From NCBI RefSeq assembly GCF_904848585.1, contig NZ_CAJHCR010000016.1, positions 62,001 to 126,000 of the forward strand: 64,000 nt of DNA, read 5' to 3'. Below are positions 43,367 to 51,890 of this stretch, piece after piece. The first letter of the stretch is position 1. Every line of letters starts with the position of its first letter. Both the position numbers and the translations under genes were made by a program. Under the pieces are notes generated by a model that saw only the letters and a list, made by a program, of their open reading frames with translations, ran no database searches and had not been told where the DNA came from. This DNA comes from Paraburkholderia kirstenboschensis. GTDB lineage: Bacteria > Pseudomonadota > Gammaproteobacteria > Burkholderiales > Burkholderiaceae.

Positions 43367-44074
43367 TTATTGCGCCTGCGGGGTCTCCCGGACCTTGCGA
43401 GGCCGCCCACGGGGCAGCGGCGATACGCGCCTGTTCGCCGCGCGGGCCGCCCATTCACGGTATGTGTCGCTGCCGAGCACCCAGCCTTTTAGCGTGGCCT
43501 GCTGAAGCTGGCTTGCCTCGCGTTCGTCGAGCGGCTGCTCGCACAGTTCACGGTACGCGCGCTGCCGCTCAAACGGCGTATTGCCGAGTGACCAGTAGAG
43601 CGGATGGTCGGTGATCAGGCTGTCGAGTGTGAGACCGATGTGATGACGGTAGCTCGACCAGCGGTAGTCTTCTGGCGCGCTCGCGATCTGCATGCGCACC
43701 GGACACATTTCGACGACGCGGCTCGCCAGCAGAAAATACCGCTCGCCCTCGATCACCGTGGCGCGATAGCGCCCTTCCCACAACGTGCCGCGCCGCGCGT
43801 AACGGCGGTTGAAGTGCGCTACGTAGCGACGCCCGACCGCCTGCATCGCTTTCGGCAGGCTCGACTCCTCCGTTGGAGTGACGAGCAGTTGGACCGCGCC
43901 CGGCATCAATGCGTAAGCGTGGATCGATAAGTGATGATCGCGCGAAGCCGCTTTCATACAGTCGATGAACAACTCGTAGTCCTGGTCGTCGACGAACGCA
44001 GGCTGCTGATCGAGTCCGCGGAGGATGACGTGCTGCGGCTGGTCAGGAACATAAAGACGTGCAAGCCGTGCCAT
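43367..44074 (-). CDS. RAYT-like Y1-transposase homologue, catalytic residues lost
   Basis: A 235-residue member of the REP-associated tyrosine transposase family. Preserved parts are PQHVILRG, FNRRYARRGTLWEGRYR, GERYFL and PEDYRWSSYRHH. The HUH motif, normally MPNHVHLL, reads MPGAVQLL (Ala 60, Gln 62), and the region usually containing the nucleophilic Tyr (YRYIELNPVRA-like) reads SRVVEMCPVRM. Single-strand cleavage should be abolished. The C-terminus adds a basic GRPRKVRE tail. No flanking REP sequences or inverted repeats were seen, so it looks domesticated, perhaps nucleic-acid binding. Confidence 0.85.
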   Translation of the reverse strand: MARLARLYVPDQPQHVILRGLDQQPAFVDDQDYELFIDCMKAASRDHHLSIHAYALMPGAVQLLVTPTEESSLPKAMQAVGRRYVAHFNRRYARRGTLWEGRYRATVIEGERYFLLASRVVEMCPVRMQIASAPEDYRWSSYRHHIGLTLDSLITDHPLYWSLGNTPFERQRAYRELCEQPLDEREASQLQQATLKGWVLGSDTYREWAARAANRRVSPLPRGRPRKVRETPQAQ

Positions 44075-44261
44075 GCTGAAGTATCCGATAGTCGCGTTGG
44101 TACATACCCGAAGGTCCGAGGAGCCGCATGCGCCGGAGGTTCGACGCGGCGCGGCCAGGCCAGGAAGCGCGCCCGGCTTAGGGAGAAAGCTCTAACCGGC
44201 GCGTATGGTTAGTTTCAAACGTTGTGGTCATAATGAGCGGGCCTTTTTTGGAGGAGCACAT

Positions 44262-44987
44262 ATGAAATTAAAACAGGCCGTAACGGGGATCGCAGTGCTA
44301 GCCAGCATGACAACAGCAGCACATGCGCAATCGGCCGGTAGCTTTTTCGTCTCAACAGGCTGGTTCCATCTTGCGCCTCAATCGAGTAGCGAGCCCCTGC
44401 GAGTGACGAGCATCGGCGGCAGCCCGACCAACATCACAGAAGCCAATACCGGAGCCTCACTTGGTTCAGCCGACACCATCGGTGTGACCGCGGGCTACTT
44501 CGTCACCGATCACATCGCGGCCGAATTCGTGATTGGCTACCCGCCTACGTTCGACCTGAACGGCACCGGCAGCCTCGAACAATTCGGCAAGCTGGGTCAG
44601 GCGAAACAGTGGAGCCCAACTCTGCTGTTCAAGTATTACTTCAACGCTCCCACCGCCACATTCCGTCCGTATCTCGGTATCGGCGTGAGCCGTATCTGGT
44701 TCACCGACGAGAAGATCACCAACGGAACATTCCAGGCGAACGTCCTGCATGGTCCGACCAGCGTCACTACGGATAGTTCGTGGGAGCCGGTGTTTAATGC
44801 GGGTTTCACTTACGCGTTCAACCAACACTGGTTCGCGGGCGTGTCCGTGTCGTACCTGCCGCTCAGCACGACGGCCAAACTGAACACCCAGGCGCAGACG
44901 CCAGTCGGTACGCTCAACGTGCAATCGCAAACCAAGATCAAGCTGAACCCGATCGTTACCTACGTCAATATCGGTTACCGCTTCTAA
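44262..44987 (+). CDS. ompW: OmpW-family outer-membrane protein
   Basis: An eight-stranded beta-barrel porin-like protein. The 241-residue precursor has a signal peptide (IAVLASMTTAAHAQ). It carries OmpW-family segments GYFVTDHIAAEFVIGYPP and FRPYLGIGVSRIWFTDE, and ends in a C-terminal YVNIGYRF with the terminal Phe recognised by BAM. The ATG at 44262 follows GGAGGAG. It is divergent from the RAYT-like gene with 187 bp between them; that gap must hold both promoters, none of which is clear. Confidence 0.93.
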   Translation: MKLKQAVTGIAVLASMTTAAHAQSAGSFFVSTGWFHLAPQSSSEPLRVTSIGGSPTNITEANTGASLGSADTIGVTAGYFVTDHIAAEFVIGYPPTFDLNGTGSLEQFGKLGQAKQWSPTLLFKYYFNAPTATFRPYLGIGVSRIWFTDEKITNGTFQANVLHGPTSVTTDSSWEPVFNAGFTYAFNQHWFAGVSVSYLPLSTTAKLNTQAQTPVGTLNVQSQTKIKLNPIVTYVNIGYRF

Positions 44988-45053
44988 CACGGCTTCTCAC
45001 GCGTGATGGAACAGTGCTGTGGGTTTAGGGTAGTCGAATTCGCCGGGCTTGAA

Positions 45054-45092
45054 CAACGCCGTCATTCATCCAATGGCGGCGTTTTTTATTTT
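45054..45092 (+). terminator. Rho-independent terminator after ompW
   Basis: AACGCCGTCATT and AATGGCGGCGTT pair around a short loop (45054-45082), followed by TTTTTATTTT. It lies 67 bp past the ompW stop. The remaining ~250 bases to the next gene contain nothing I can support beyond a presumed promoter. Confidence 0.85.
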
Positions 45093-45341
45093 GTGCGCGC
45101 AGGAAGGCACCGCGCCGCCTTTACCGATGCAGTGCGCAGCAGAGCCGGCGTGTTTGTAAAACTGACCCGCAGGCGTTGTGCTTCGTGCAATATCTGCTGA
45201 CCAATCTGGCTGGACGGCTCCGTCTGCCGGGCATTTGGGTTTGGCACCGAAGTTGCGTCCTGCTGGTGTTTCCTGCGTTGCGATGTGGTTTAAGCGTAAC
45301 CGTGAACGTGGGCCTTTTTTACCCTCATCGACGGAGCGACT

Positions 45342-45722
45342 ATGACAGCACTTCCGAATACGCGAGATGCCCTCGGCGAATCCTGGACCAGCACGAGCCG
45401 CCGCGCGCGGCGTATTGCCCGCCACAGCCGCGATGCGGCCGAAGACATCGCAGGCGAACTGCGCACGCTAATGTCCGAGTTGGAATCCACGCTGGCCGAA
45501 GGAACCCAGGCCGATGCAGTAGCGCTGCGCGGCAAACTGCGCAAGCAGCTCGACAATGCGCGCGCCCGCATGAACGACACGCGTGAGGCCGTACGCGAAC
45601 GCGCGAACGTAGCGCTCTCCGACGCGGACGACTATGTGCATGAAAATCCGTGGCAGACGCTCGCGATAGTTGGCGGCGTCGCGTTGATCGCAGGGGCGTT
45701 GTTCGCCTCGCGCATGCGCTGA
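45342..45722 (+). CDS. DUF883 (ElaB/YqjD-like) membrane-anchored protein
   Basis: A 126-residue protein with a long charged helical region (residues ~20-90, probably coiled coil) and one C-terminal transmembrane helix, DDYVHENPWQTLAIVGGVALIAGALFASRMR in outline. ENPW followed by a GG-rich helix and a basic end is the DUF883 signature. E. coli relatives ElaB and YqjD are tail-anchored and YqjD binds ribosomes in stationary phase. Whether this one does so is unknown. GGAG precedes the ATG. Confidence 0.9.
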   Translation: MTALPNTRDALGESWTSTSRRARRIARHSRDAAEDIAGELRTLMSELESTLAEGTQADAVALRGKLRKQLDNARARMNDTREAVRERANVALSDADDYVHENPWQTLAIVGGVALIAGALFASRMR

Positions 45723-45881
45723 ACATTGCGCTGAATCGCGCTTGAGCTTGCGCGGAGAAGAGCGCTGGCTCAAGCGCGCGGCCGGGCTGCATGGCGTTGC
45801 CGTCTGGTTGTGTTGACGCTGCGCAGCCCGGTGCGCATGCGGTGACTGGTGTGCGTGTCGGGATCATTATCCCAGGCGGTT

Positions 45882-46147
45882 GCCGTGCCTCGTGTGCCGG
45901 GCCTCGTGTGCCGTGCCTCGTGCGCCGTGCCTCGTGCGCCGTGCCTCGTGCGCCGTGCCTCGTGTGCCGTGCCTCGTGCGCCGTGCCTCGCGCGCCGTGC
46001 CTCGCGCGCCGTGCCTCGCGCGCCGTGCCTCGCGCGCCGTGCCTCGTGTGCCGTGCCTCGTGTGCCGTGCCTCGTGTGCCGTGCCTCGTGTGCCGTGCCT
46101 CGTGTGCCGTGCCTCGTGTGCCGTGCCTCGTGTGCCGTGCCTCGTGT
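45882..46147. repeat. 14-bp tandem repeat, 19 copies (VNTR)
   Basis: The unit GCCGTGCCTCGTGT repeats exactly 19 times (266 bp). Variation is confined almost entirely to positions 11-14: TGT, TGC or CGC endings cluster in blocks, and eight identical TGT copies lie at the right end. A degraded 20th unit starts at 46,148. The unit has no stop codon in any plus frame, so several long false ORFs cross it. It lies in the gap between the DUF883 gene and the end of dgt and interrupts neither. Confidence 0.97.
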
Positions 46148-46208
46148 GCCGGGCTCGCCCCGCCACGCTCCTTGCCCGTGGCCCCAGCTTGCCCCGGCCC
46201 GTGCTCGC

Positions 46209-47414
46209 TCAGTTATCGTCGATCACGAAGAGACGCTGATACTCCTTCAGCGCGTACCTATCCGTCATGCCTGCGATGTAATGCGCGATGAGCCGTGGTT
46301 GCTGCGCGGCGTCGGTGGACTGGTAACCCGGCGGCAGCAGCCGCGGATCTTCGGTGAACGCGTCGAACAGACCGACAACCACGCGGCGCGCCTTGTTGGC
46401 CATACGCATCACGCGGTAATGGCGGTAGAGGTTCTTGAACAGAAAACGCTTGAGCGCCGCAGCCTGAGCCGCGACTGCTTCGCTATGCGCGACCAGCGCC
46501 GGCGCGGCGCGCACGGCGTCGAGCGAATCCGGCGCGTGACGGACCAGATTCAGTTTCGTGGTGTCGATCAGATCGACGATCAGCGTGTTGATGATGCGCC
46601 GCACCGTCTCGTGGATCAGCCGGCGGCCTTCGATGCGCGGAAAGTCGCACCGCGCGGCTTCATAGTGTGTTTGCCAGAGCTCGACTTCGGCGAGTTGCTC
46701 GACGGTGAGCAAGCCGGAGCGCAAGCCGTCGTCGACGTCGTGATTGTTATACGCGATCTCGTCGGCCACGTTCGCGATCTGCGCTTCGATGGACGGCTGA
46801 CGTCCTTCCAGAAAACGCTCGCCCAGAGCACCCAGCCGCCGTGCATTCTCGCGGGAGCAATGCTTGAGAATGCCCTCGCGCGTTTCGAAACACAGATTCA
46901 GGCCGTTGTACGCGCCGTAGTGCTCCTCGAGATCGTCGACCACCGCGAGGCTTTGCAGATTGTGCTCGAAGCCGCCGTGCTCGCGCATGCATTCGTTCAG
47001 CGCATCCTGGCCCGCATGCCCGAAAGGCGTGTGGCCGAGATCGTGCGCAAGTGAAATGGCTTCGACGAGGTCTTCATTGACCCGCAGGTTGCGCGCCACG
47101 GAACGCGCAATTTGCGCGACTTCGAGGCTGTGCGTAAGACGCGTGCGAAACAGGTCGCCCTCGTGATTCACGAATACCTGCGTCTTGTATTCGAGCCGGC
47201 GGAACGCCGTCGAATGAACGATGCGGTCGCGGTCGCGCTGGAATTCGGTGCGTGCGCTCGGCGGTGCTTCCGGATAGCGGCGCCCGCGCGAGTGCGCCGA
47301 ATGCGCCGCATACGGCGCGAGGTGCGCTTCGAGCGCTTCCTGCGTCGGGACGCCGAGCGCTGCGGCCTGTGCCGCGGGTTCCTGCTTTACATCGTCGCTG
47401 CGCCTGTCTGTCAC
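46209..47414 (-). CDS. dgt: Deoxyguanosinetriphosphate triphosphohydrolase-like protein Dgt
   Basis: An HD-domain dNTP triphosphohydrolase that turns dNTP into deoxynucleoside and PPPi. The HD metal ligands are seen in RTRLTHSLEVAQIA, SLAHDLGHTPFGHAG and VADEIAYNNHDVDDG. I place the start at GTG 47412-47414, giving 401 residues, because GGAG lies six bases upstream and an ATG-initiated extension would overlap aroB. It follows aroB by 70 bp. Confidence 0.92.
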   Translation of the reverse strand: MTDRRSDDVKQEPAAQAAALGVPTQEALEAHLAPYAAHSAHSRGRRYPEAPPSARTEFQRDRDRIVHSTAFRRLEYKTQVFVNHEGDLFRTRLTHSLEVAQIARSVARNLRVNEDLVEAISLAHDLGHTPFGHAGQDALNECMREHGGFEHNLQSLAVVDDLEEHYGAYNGLNLCFETREGILKHCSRENARRLGALGERFLEGRQPSIEAQIANVADEIAYNNHDVDDGLRSGLLTVEQLAEVELWQTHYEAARCDFPRIEGRRLIHETVRRIINTLIVDLIDTTKLNLVRHAPDSLDAVRAAPALVAHSEAVAAQAAALKRFLFKNLYRHYRVMRMANKARRVVVGLFDAFTEDPRLLPPGYQSTDAAQQPRLIAHYIAGMTDRYALKEYQRLFVIDDN

Positions 47415-47484
47415 CGGGTTCTCCGAAACATGGGCGGCGCCGGTCGACGCCGTGCGCGGCGCCTCGCTGCTAAAGCCGGCCTGG

Positions 47485-48561
47485 TCAGACGGCGGCGGCC
47501 AGCGTGGCGTGCACCTCGGCGTCGGGCGCCTGGGTGATGAGCGTCTCACCGAAACGCTTCAGCAGAATGAATTTGATCGCGCCGGCTTCCGCTTTCTTGT
47601 CGACCTGCATCAGTTCGACATAGCGCGATTCGCCGAGCGCCGGCGCGCGGGTCGGCAAATGCGCGGCGACGATGACGTCGACGAGCCGCTTGCGCGACGC
47701 TTCGTCCAGATAGCCGAGGCGCACCGACAGGTCCGCTGCCATCACCATTCCGCAGCCGACCGCCTCGCCATGCAGCCACTCGCCGTAGCCGAGTCCGGCT
47801 TCGATCGCGTGGCCAAACGTATGGCCGAAATTGAGAATGGCGCGCAGTCCGCCTTCGCGCTCGTCCTGCGCGACCACTGACGCCTTGATTTCGCACGAGC
47901 GCTTGACCGCTTCGGCGAGCGCTTCTGGCTCGCAGCGATTCAAAGCCTCGACATTGGCTTCGATCCAGCGGAAAAAGCCGGCGTCCGCAATAGCGCCCGT
48001 CTTGATGACCTCGGCCACGCCCGCCGCCAGTTCGCGCGCGGGCAGCGTGCGCAACGCGCCGATGTCGGCGATCACGGCCTGCGGCTGATAAAACGCGCCG
48101 ATCATGTTCTTGCCAAGCGGATGATTGATGCCGGTCTTGCCGCCCACCGACGAATCCACCTGCGAGAGCAGCGTGGTCGGCACCTGAATGAACGGCACGC
48201 CGCGCATGTAGCAGGCAGCCGCGAAACCCGTCATGTCGCCGATCACGCCGCCGCCCAACGCAATCAGCGTGGTCTTGCGGTCGGCGCGCGAGCCGAGCAG
48301 CGCGTCGAAGATGAGGTTCAGCGTTTCGAGGTTCTTGTGGGCCTCGCCGTCCGGCAACACCACAGTGGACACCTGCTTGCCGAGCGGCGCGAGCGAGGCG
48401 CGCAGCGTGTCGCCGTAAAGCGGGTCGACGGTGGTATTCGTGACGATGGTGACCGAGTTGCCGGCGATGTGCGGCGCGAACAATGCGGTCTGACCGATCA
48501 GATCGGCACCGATATGAATGGGGTAGGCGCGTTCGCCGAGTTCGACATTGACGGTAATCAT
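47485..48561 (-). CDS. aroB: 3-dehydroquinate synthase AroB
   Basis: AroB converts DAHP to 3-dehydroquinate, step two of the shikimate pathway, with NAD and a divalent metal. The 358-residue protein starts MITVNVELGERAYPI, as in relatives, and has LPDGEAHKNLETL, ALGGGVIGDMTGFAA, GGKTGINHPLGKNMIG and the metal His in LNFGHTFGHAIE. An ATG nine bases upstream (48570) is possible. It is eight bases after aroK. Confidence 0.97.
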   Translation of the reverse strand: MITVNVELGERAYPIHIGADLIGQTALFAPHIAGNSVTIVTNTTVDPLYGDTLRASLAPLGKQVSTVVLPDGEAHKNLETLNLIFDALLGSRADRKTTLIALGGGVIGDMTGFAAACYMRGVPFIQVPTTLLSQVDSSVGGKTGINHPLGKNMIGAFYQPQAVIADIGALRTLPARELAAGVAEVIKTGAIADAGFFRWIEANVEALNRCEPEALAEAVKRSCEIKASVVAQDEREGGLRAILNFGHTFGHAIEAGLGYGEWLHGEAVGCGMVMAADLSVRLGYLDEASRKRLVDVIVAAHLPTRAPALGESRYVELMQVDKKAEAGAIKFILLKRFGETLITQAPDAEVHATLAAAV

Positions 48562-48569
48562 ACGGCCCA

Positions 48570-49121
48570 TTATGACGCAGGATGTTTGGCGACGCCGGCC
48601 ATCTCGAGCTGCATCAGAACCATATTGACGAGTCCGTTGACCGAAGGCCGGCCGGTTTCGATCACGAAATGTGCGCATTCGCGGTAGAGCGGATCGCGTA
48701 CTTCGTAAAGCGCTTCGAGGCGCGCTTTGGGGTCTTCGGTCTGCAAAAGCGGGCGATTTTTGTCGCGCCGGGTTCGCAACCACAGATCGTGCGGATTGGC
48801 GCGCAAATAGATCACCACGCCCCGGCTTTGCAGCGCCTGCCGGTTTTCCGGCCGCAGCACCGCGCCGCCGCCGGTCGCCAGCACGATTTCGTCGCGCCCG
48901 GTGAGCTCCGAAATGACGCTCGCCTCACGCTCGCGAAAGCCCGCTTCGCCCTCCAGCTCGAAGATCACAGGGATGCGCGCGCCCGTGCGCGCTTCGATTT
49001 CGTGATCCGAATCGAAGAACGGGCGATCGAGACGGCGCGCAATGGCCCGGCCCACGGTGGTTTTTCCTGCCCCCATGAGCCCTACAAAAAATACATTGGC
49101 GTGTGCGTCCCGCGCTTGCAA
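48570..49121 (-). CDS. aroK: Shikimate kinase AroK
   Basis: AroK phosphorylates shikimate. The 183-residue P-loop kinase has Walker A GLMGAGKTTVGRAIA, the shikimate-binding DSDHEIEARTG, and VLATGGGAVLRPENR. The LID region contains RTRRDKNRPLLQ. It follows pilQ by 106 bp and precedes aroB by 8 bp. The pilQ-aroK-aroB neighbourhood is conserved in many proteobacteria. Confidence 0.97.
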   Translation of the reverse strand: MQARDAHANVFFVGLMGAGKTTVGRAIARRLDRPFFDSDHEIEARTGARIPVIFELEGEAGFREREASVISELTGRDEIVLATGGGAVLRPENRQALQSRGVVIYLRANPHDLWLRTRRDKNRPLLQTEDPKARLEALYEVRDPLYRECAHFVIETGRPSVNGLVNMVLMQLEMAGVAKHPAS

Positions 49122-49227
49122 CGGTGTCCTCTGGCTAATCCGGTATGGTTCGTGCCGCAGCTTACTGGCAAAGCGGCTGCCTTGTCGAGCCTGCGCGCCG
49201 CCGCGTTCCAGCGGCGGCAGCGTCTCC

Positions 49228-50949
49228 CTAATTCGTATGAACGACGCGCGGCGTGATGAAAACGGCCAGTTCGCTGCGCTGGTCGCGATGAGCCCGATGG
49301 CGGAACAGCGCGCCTAGAATCGGTATTTTGCCCAGGACCGGCACCCGAGTCACATCGTCCCGGCCGTCGGTCGCGTAGATTCCACCAATCGACACCGTAC
49401 CACCGTCTTCCACCTCGACGCGCGTCTGCACGTGCTTCGTGTTGATCGCAGGCCCGGCGTCGGTCTGTTCGCCGACGCTGTCCTTCGCAACATCCAGGTC
49501 CAGCACCACGCGGCCGTCCGGCATGATCTGCGGCTCGACTTCGAGCTTCAGCGTGGCGCGGCGAAACTGCACACCCGACACGCCCTGCCCGACCTTGGCC
49601 TGATAAGGCAACTCGGTGCCTTGTTCGACCACAGCCTTCATCCGGTCCGCGGTGACGACGCGCGGACTGGAGACGATTTGGCCGCGCCCCTCGGCTTCCA
49701 ACGCGCTCAGCTCGACGTTCAGGAGCCGCGTCGCGCCAGCTGCGAACAGCGTCAACCCGGCCGTCGCCGCGTCGAAACCCGCAATCGGCCGTGCCGACAG
49801 ATCGTAGACGAGACCGTCCTTGCCGCCGCTCAAGCCTCGCGTGGTGCCGTCGGCGTTCGTACCGGCCATCGAGAGCCGCACGCCGAGATTGCGAGAAAAA
49901 CCATACTCACCTTCGACGATGCGCGCCTCGATCAGCACCTGGCGCGTCGGCCGGTCGACGGAAGCAAGCAGCGCGGCAATCTGCGCGAGGCGTCCCTCCA
50001 GATCCGTCACGAACAGAAGATTGGTGCGCGGATCGGCGGTCACCGCGCCGCGCTTGGACAACACCCGCTGGTTGCCCGAGCCTGTCAGCAGGCGCCGCAC
50101 GTCCTCGGCGCGCGCGTAGTGCAGCTCGAACGTGCGGCTTGCGAGCGGCTCCAGATCGGCGGTTCGCGCATGCGCCTCGAAGCGCTGCCGCTCGCGCGCT
50201 GCCAGATCCGCGATCGGCGCAACCCAAACCACGTTGCCGTGGCGCTCCATGGCAAGACCGTTGACATCGAGCAGAGTGTCGAACGCGACGCGCCACGGCA
50301 CCTTGTCGAGCCGCAGCGAAACGGCCCCGCGCACTCTCTCGCTTGCGACGATGTTCAAACCGGTGAACTGTGCAAACGCGTTCAGCACCGCGCCGAGTTC
50401 GGCGCGCTGAAAGTTCAGCGAGATCGGCTTGTCGTCGGCGGCAAGCGACGCGTCGGCGGCAGTTTTCGGTGCGCCGCTCAGGCGCGCGAGCGGAGGCAAC
50501 GGCACTGGCGGGCCTTCGAGCGCCGACGCGGCCGCTCCCGCCTCCCTGGCGGCGGCAGCCGGTTGCCGGCAAAGAGGCACCGAGCCGTCCGAGTCGTCCA
50601 TTGCATCGTCTGTGCGGCTTTGCCCGGCCTCTGTCGGCGTGCGCAAGACGGCGGCGGCATCCGCGGAATCCTCGCGAAACGGGTTGGGCGTTTCGGCGAT
50701 TGCACCGCGAGGCAGCGGCGGCGCATTGTATGGCGAGTCGGACGATGCAACCGCATCGTCCAGCGGCATGTAGGCAGGCAACGGAGGCAGCGATGGAATC
50801 ACGGCTCCTGCCTCGCCGGTGTTTAACGCCGCGCCAAGAGACAACATCACCGACAGCCCGACGCGAACGCAGGCACGAACGCTCAAGACCGCGGCAGCAC
50901 CGACAGGTCCACGCCCGTCGACGCGCAGCAGCTCCGTTATGCTCATCAC
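49228..50949 (-). CDS. pilQ: Type IV pilus secretin PilQ (short form)
   Basis: PilQ forms the outer-membrane channel for type IV pili and DNA uptake. The 573-residue protein has a signal-like N-terminus and a Pro/Ala-rich linker. An STN/secretin N0 domain follows (ISLNFQRAELGAVLNAFAQ; VPWRVAFDTLLDVNGL), then an N1 domain and the secretin core (VLIEARIVEGEYGFSRNLGV; PQIMPDGRVVLDLDVAKD; VPVLGKIPILGALFRHR). I see no AMIN domains, which typical PilQ carries. It overlaps the PilO-PilP gene by 4 bp. Confidence 0.92.
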   Translation of the reverse strand: MMSITELLRVDGRGPVGAAAVLSVRACVRVGLSVMLSLGAALNTGEAGAVIPSLPPLPAYMPLDDAVASSDSPYNAPPLPRGAIAETPNPFREDSADAAAVLRTPTEAGQSRTDDAMDDSDGSVPLCRQPAAAAREAGAAASALEGPPVPLPPLARLSGAPKTAADASLAADDKPISLNFQRAELGAVLNAFAQFTGLNIVASERVRGAVSLRLDKVPWRVAFDTLLDVNGLAMERHGNVVWVAPIADLAARERQRFEAHARTADLEPLASRTFELHYARAEDVRRLLTGSGNQRVLSKRGAVTADPRTNLLFVTDLEGRLAQIAALLASVDRPTRQVLIEARIVEGEYGFSRNLGVRLSMAGTNADGTTRGLSGGKDGLVYDLSARPIAGFDAATAGLTLFAAGATRLLNVELSALEAEGRGQIVSSPRVVTADRMKAVVEQGTELPYQAKVGQGVSGVQFRRATLKLEVEPQIMPDGRVVLDLDVAKDSVGEQTDAGPAINTKHVQTRVEVEDGGTVSIGGIYATDGRDDVTRVPVLGKIPILGALFRHRAHRDQRSELAVFITPRVVHTN

Positions 50950-51890
50950 GAAGCCTCCGCGAGTTCAAGCGTCCGCGTTTCAGCGCCTCTGGCGAGCGTA
51001 ATGCCGAACGTGTCGAAGCGCGTGACGCGCTCGTCGCCGATCTGCTGCCCGGACGCGACAGTAGTCGCGCCCTCGGGCGTATCGAACAATGCGAGACCGC
51101 GTGCGCGATCGTGCAGCAATCCGACAAGACGAAGTTGTGCCTGTCCGGGCAGCTCGATCGTCGCTTGCATCTGCGCGGGAGAGAACGGATCGAAGAACAC
51201 CACATCTTCTTCGTCATCCGAATCAAGGCTCGCGTCGGCAAGCTCCTGCATCGTCAGGCTGGCAGGCGCCGGGCGTAAGCCGCTGTACACGCGCAGTGCC
51301 GCGCTCACCGAAAGCGCAGACCCGTCCCGCTTGATGACGACGTCGACGGGAACCATCAGCACCGGCAGTTCGGTCAGTCCGCGCATAAACGACATCAGGT
51401 GAATGAAGTCAGTGCGCGCGGCAAGCTGCAGCGGGCGCTCGCTCTGAGCGCCCGTACCGCTCGCGGCACCGGGCTCGACGGCCAGCAACACCACGCCGTT
51501 CTGCGCGGCGAGTTCTGAAACCACGCGCACGTCGTCGGCCGAAGTCCATTGCTTCGGCGCACGCGAAACGGTGACCATGGCCGTGGTGGCCGTGCCTGCC
51601 GCCGCGGCTTCACGGCGCAGCGACGGCAATTGCGCAAGCGCACGCCTTGCCTGGGCCAGATGCTCCGCGCTTGCCTGCAGTGCGGCGCGGCTCGCTGCCA
51701 GACGCCCTAAATCGGCCACGATCCAGCCATGCGCCCCAAGGCTGAACACGACGAGCGCAATCAACAAAGCAATCGCCCAGCGGCGACGCGGGCTCCACGT
51801 GTGAAGCGGCGCGCGCAGACGTCTGATTAAATGCGACAGCGACACGCGCGGCTGTGGCACCCCGCCGAACCCGGCAAAAGTCGTACTCAT
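50946..51890 (-). CDS. PilO-PilP fusion protein of the type IV pilus alignment complex
   Basis: A 314-residue protein. An N-terminal transmembrane helix (~40-58, WAIALLIALVVFSLGAHGWIV in outline), a coiled-coil region and a ferredoxin-like part with LMSFMRGLTELPVLM match PilO. The C-terminal ~80 residues match PilP: DPFSP, LRLVGLLHDRARGLALFD, VASGQQIGDERVTRFDTFGI. PilO and PilP are normally separate, PilP being a lipoprotein. Both ends overlap neighbours by 4 bp (pilN at 51887-51890, pilQ at 50946-50949). Confidence 0.85.
   Translation of the reverse strand: MSTTFAGFGGVPQPRVSLSHLIRRLRAPLHTWSPRRRWAIALLIALVVFSLGAHGWIVADLGRLAASRAALQASAEHLAQARRALAQLPSLRREAAAAGTATTAMVTVSRAPKQWTSADDVRVVSELAAQNGVVLLAVEPGAASGTGAQSERPLQLAARTDFIHLMSFMRGLTELPVLMVPVDVVIKRDGSALSVSAALRVYSGLRPAPASLTMQELADASLDSDDEEDVVFFDPFSPAQMQATIELPGQAQLRLVGLLHDRARGLALFDTPEGATTVASGQQIGDERVTRFDTFGITLARGAETRTLELAEAS

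Noticed and set aside
45882..46147. CRISPR array
   Set aside because: The units are directly abutting 14-bp copies without spacers, and no cas genes are present.
45791..47054. Long Cys/Arg-rich ORFs crossing the 14-bp repeat in several frames on both strands
   Set aside because: The 14-bp unit has no stop in these frames, so the open reading is an artefact of the tandem repeat; there is no start context or family match.
48562..48783. N-terminal extension of aroB into aroK
   Set aside because: It is an out-of-frame reading of aroK; relatives start at MITVNV.
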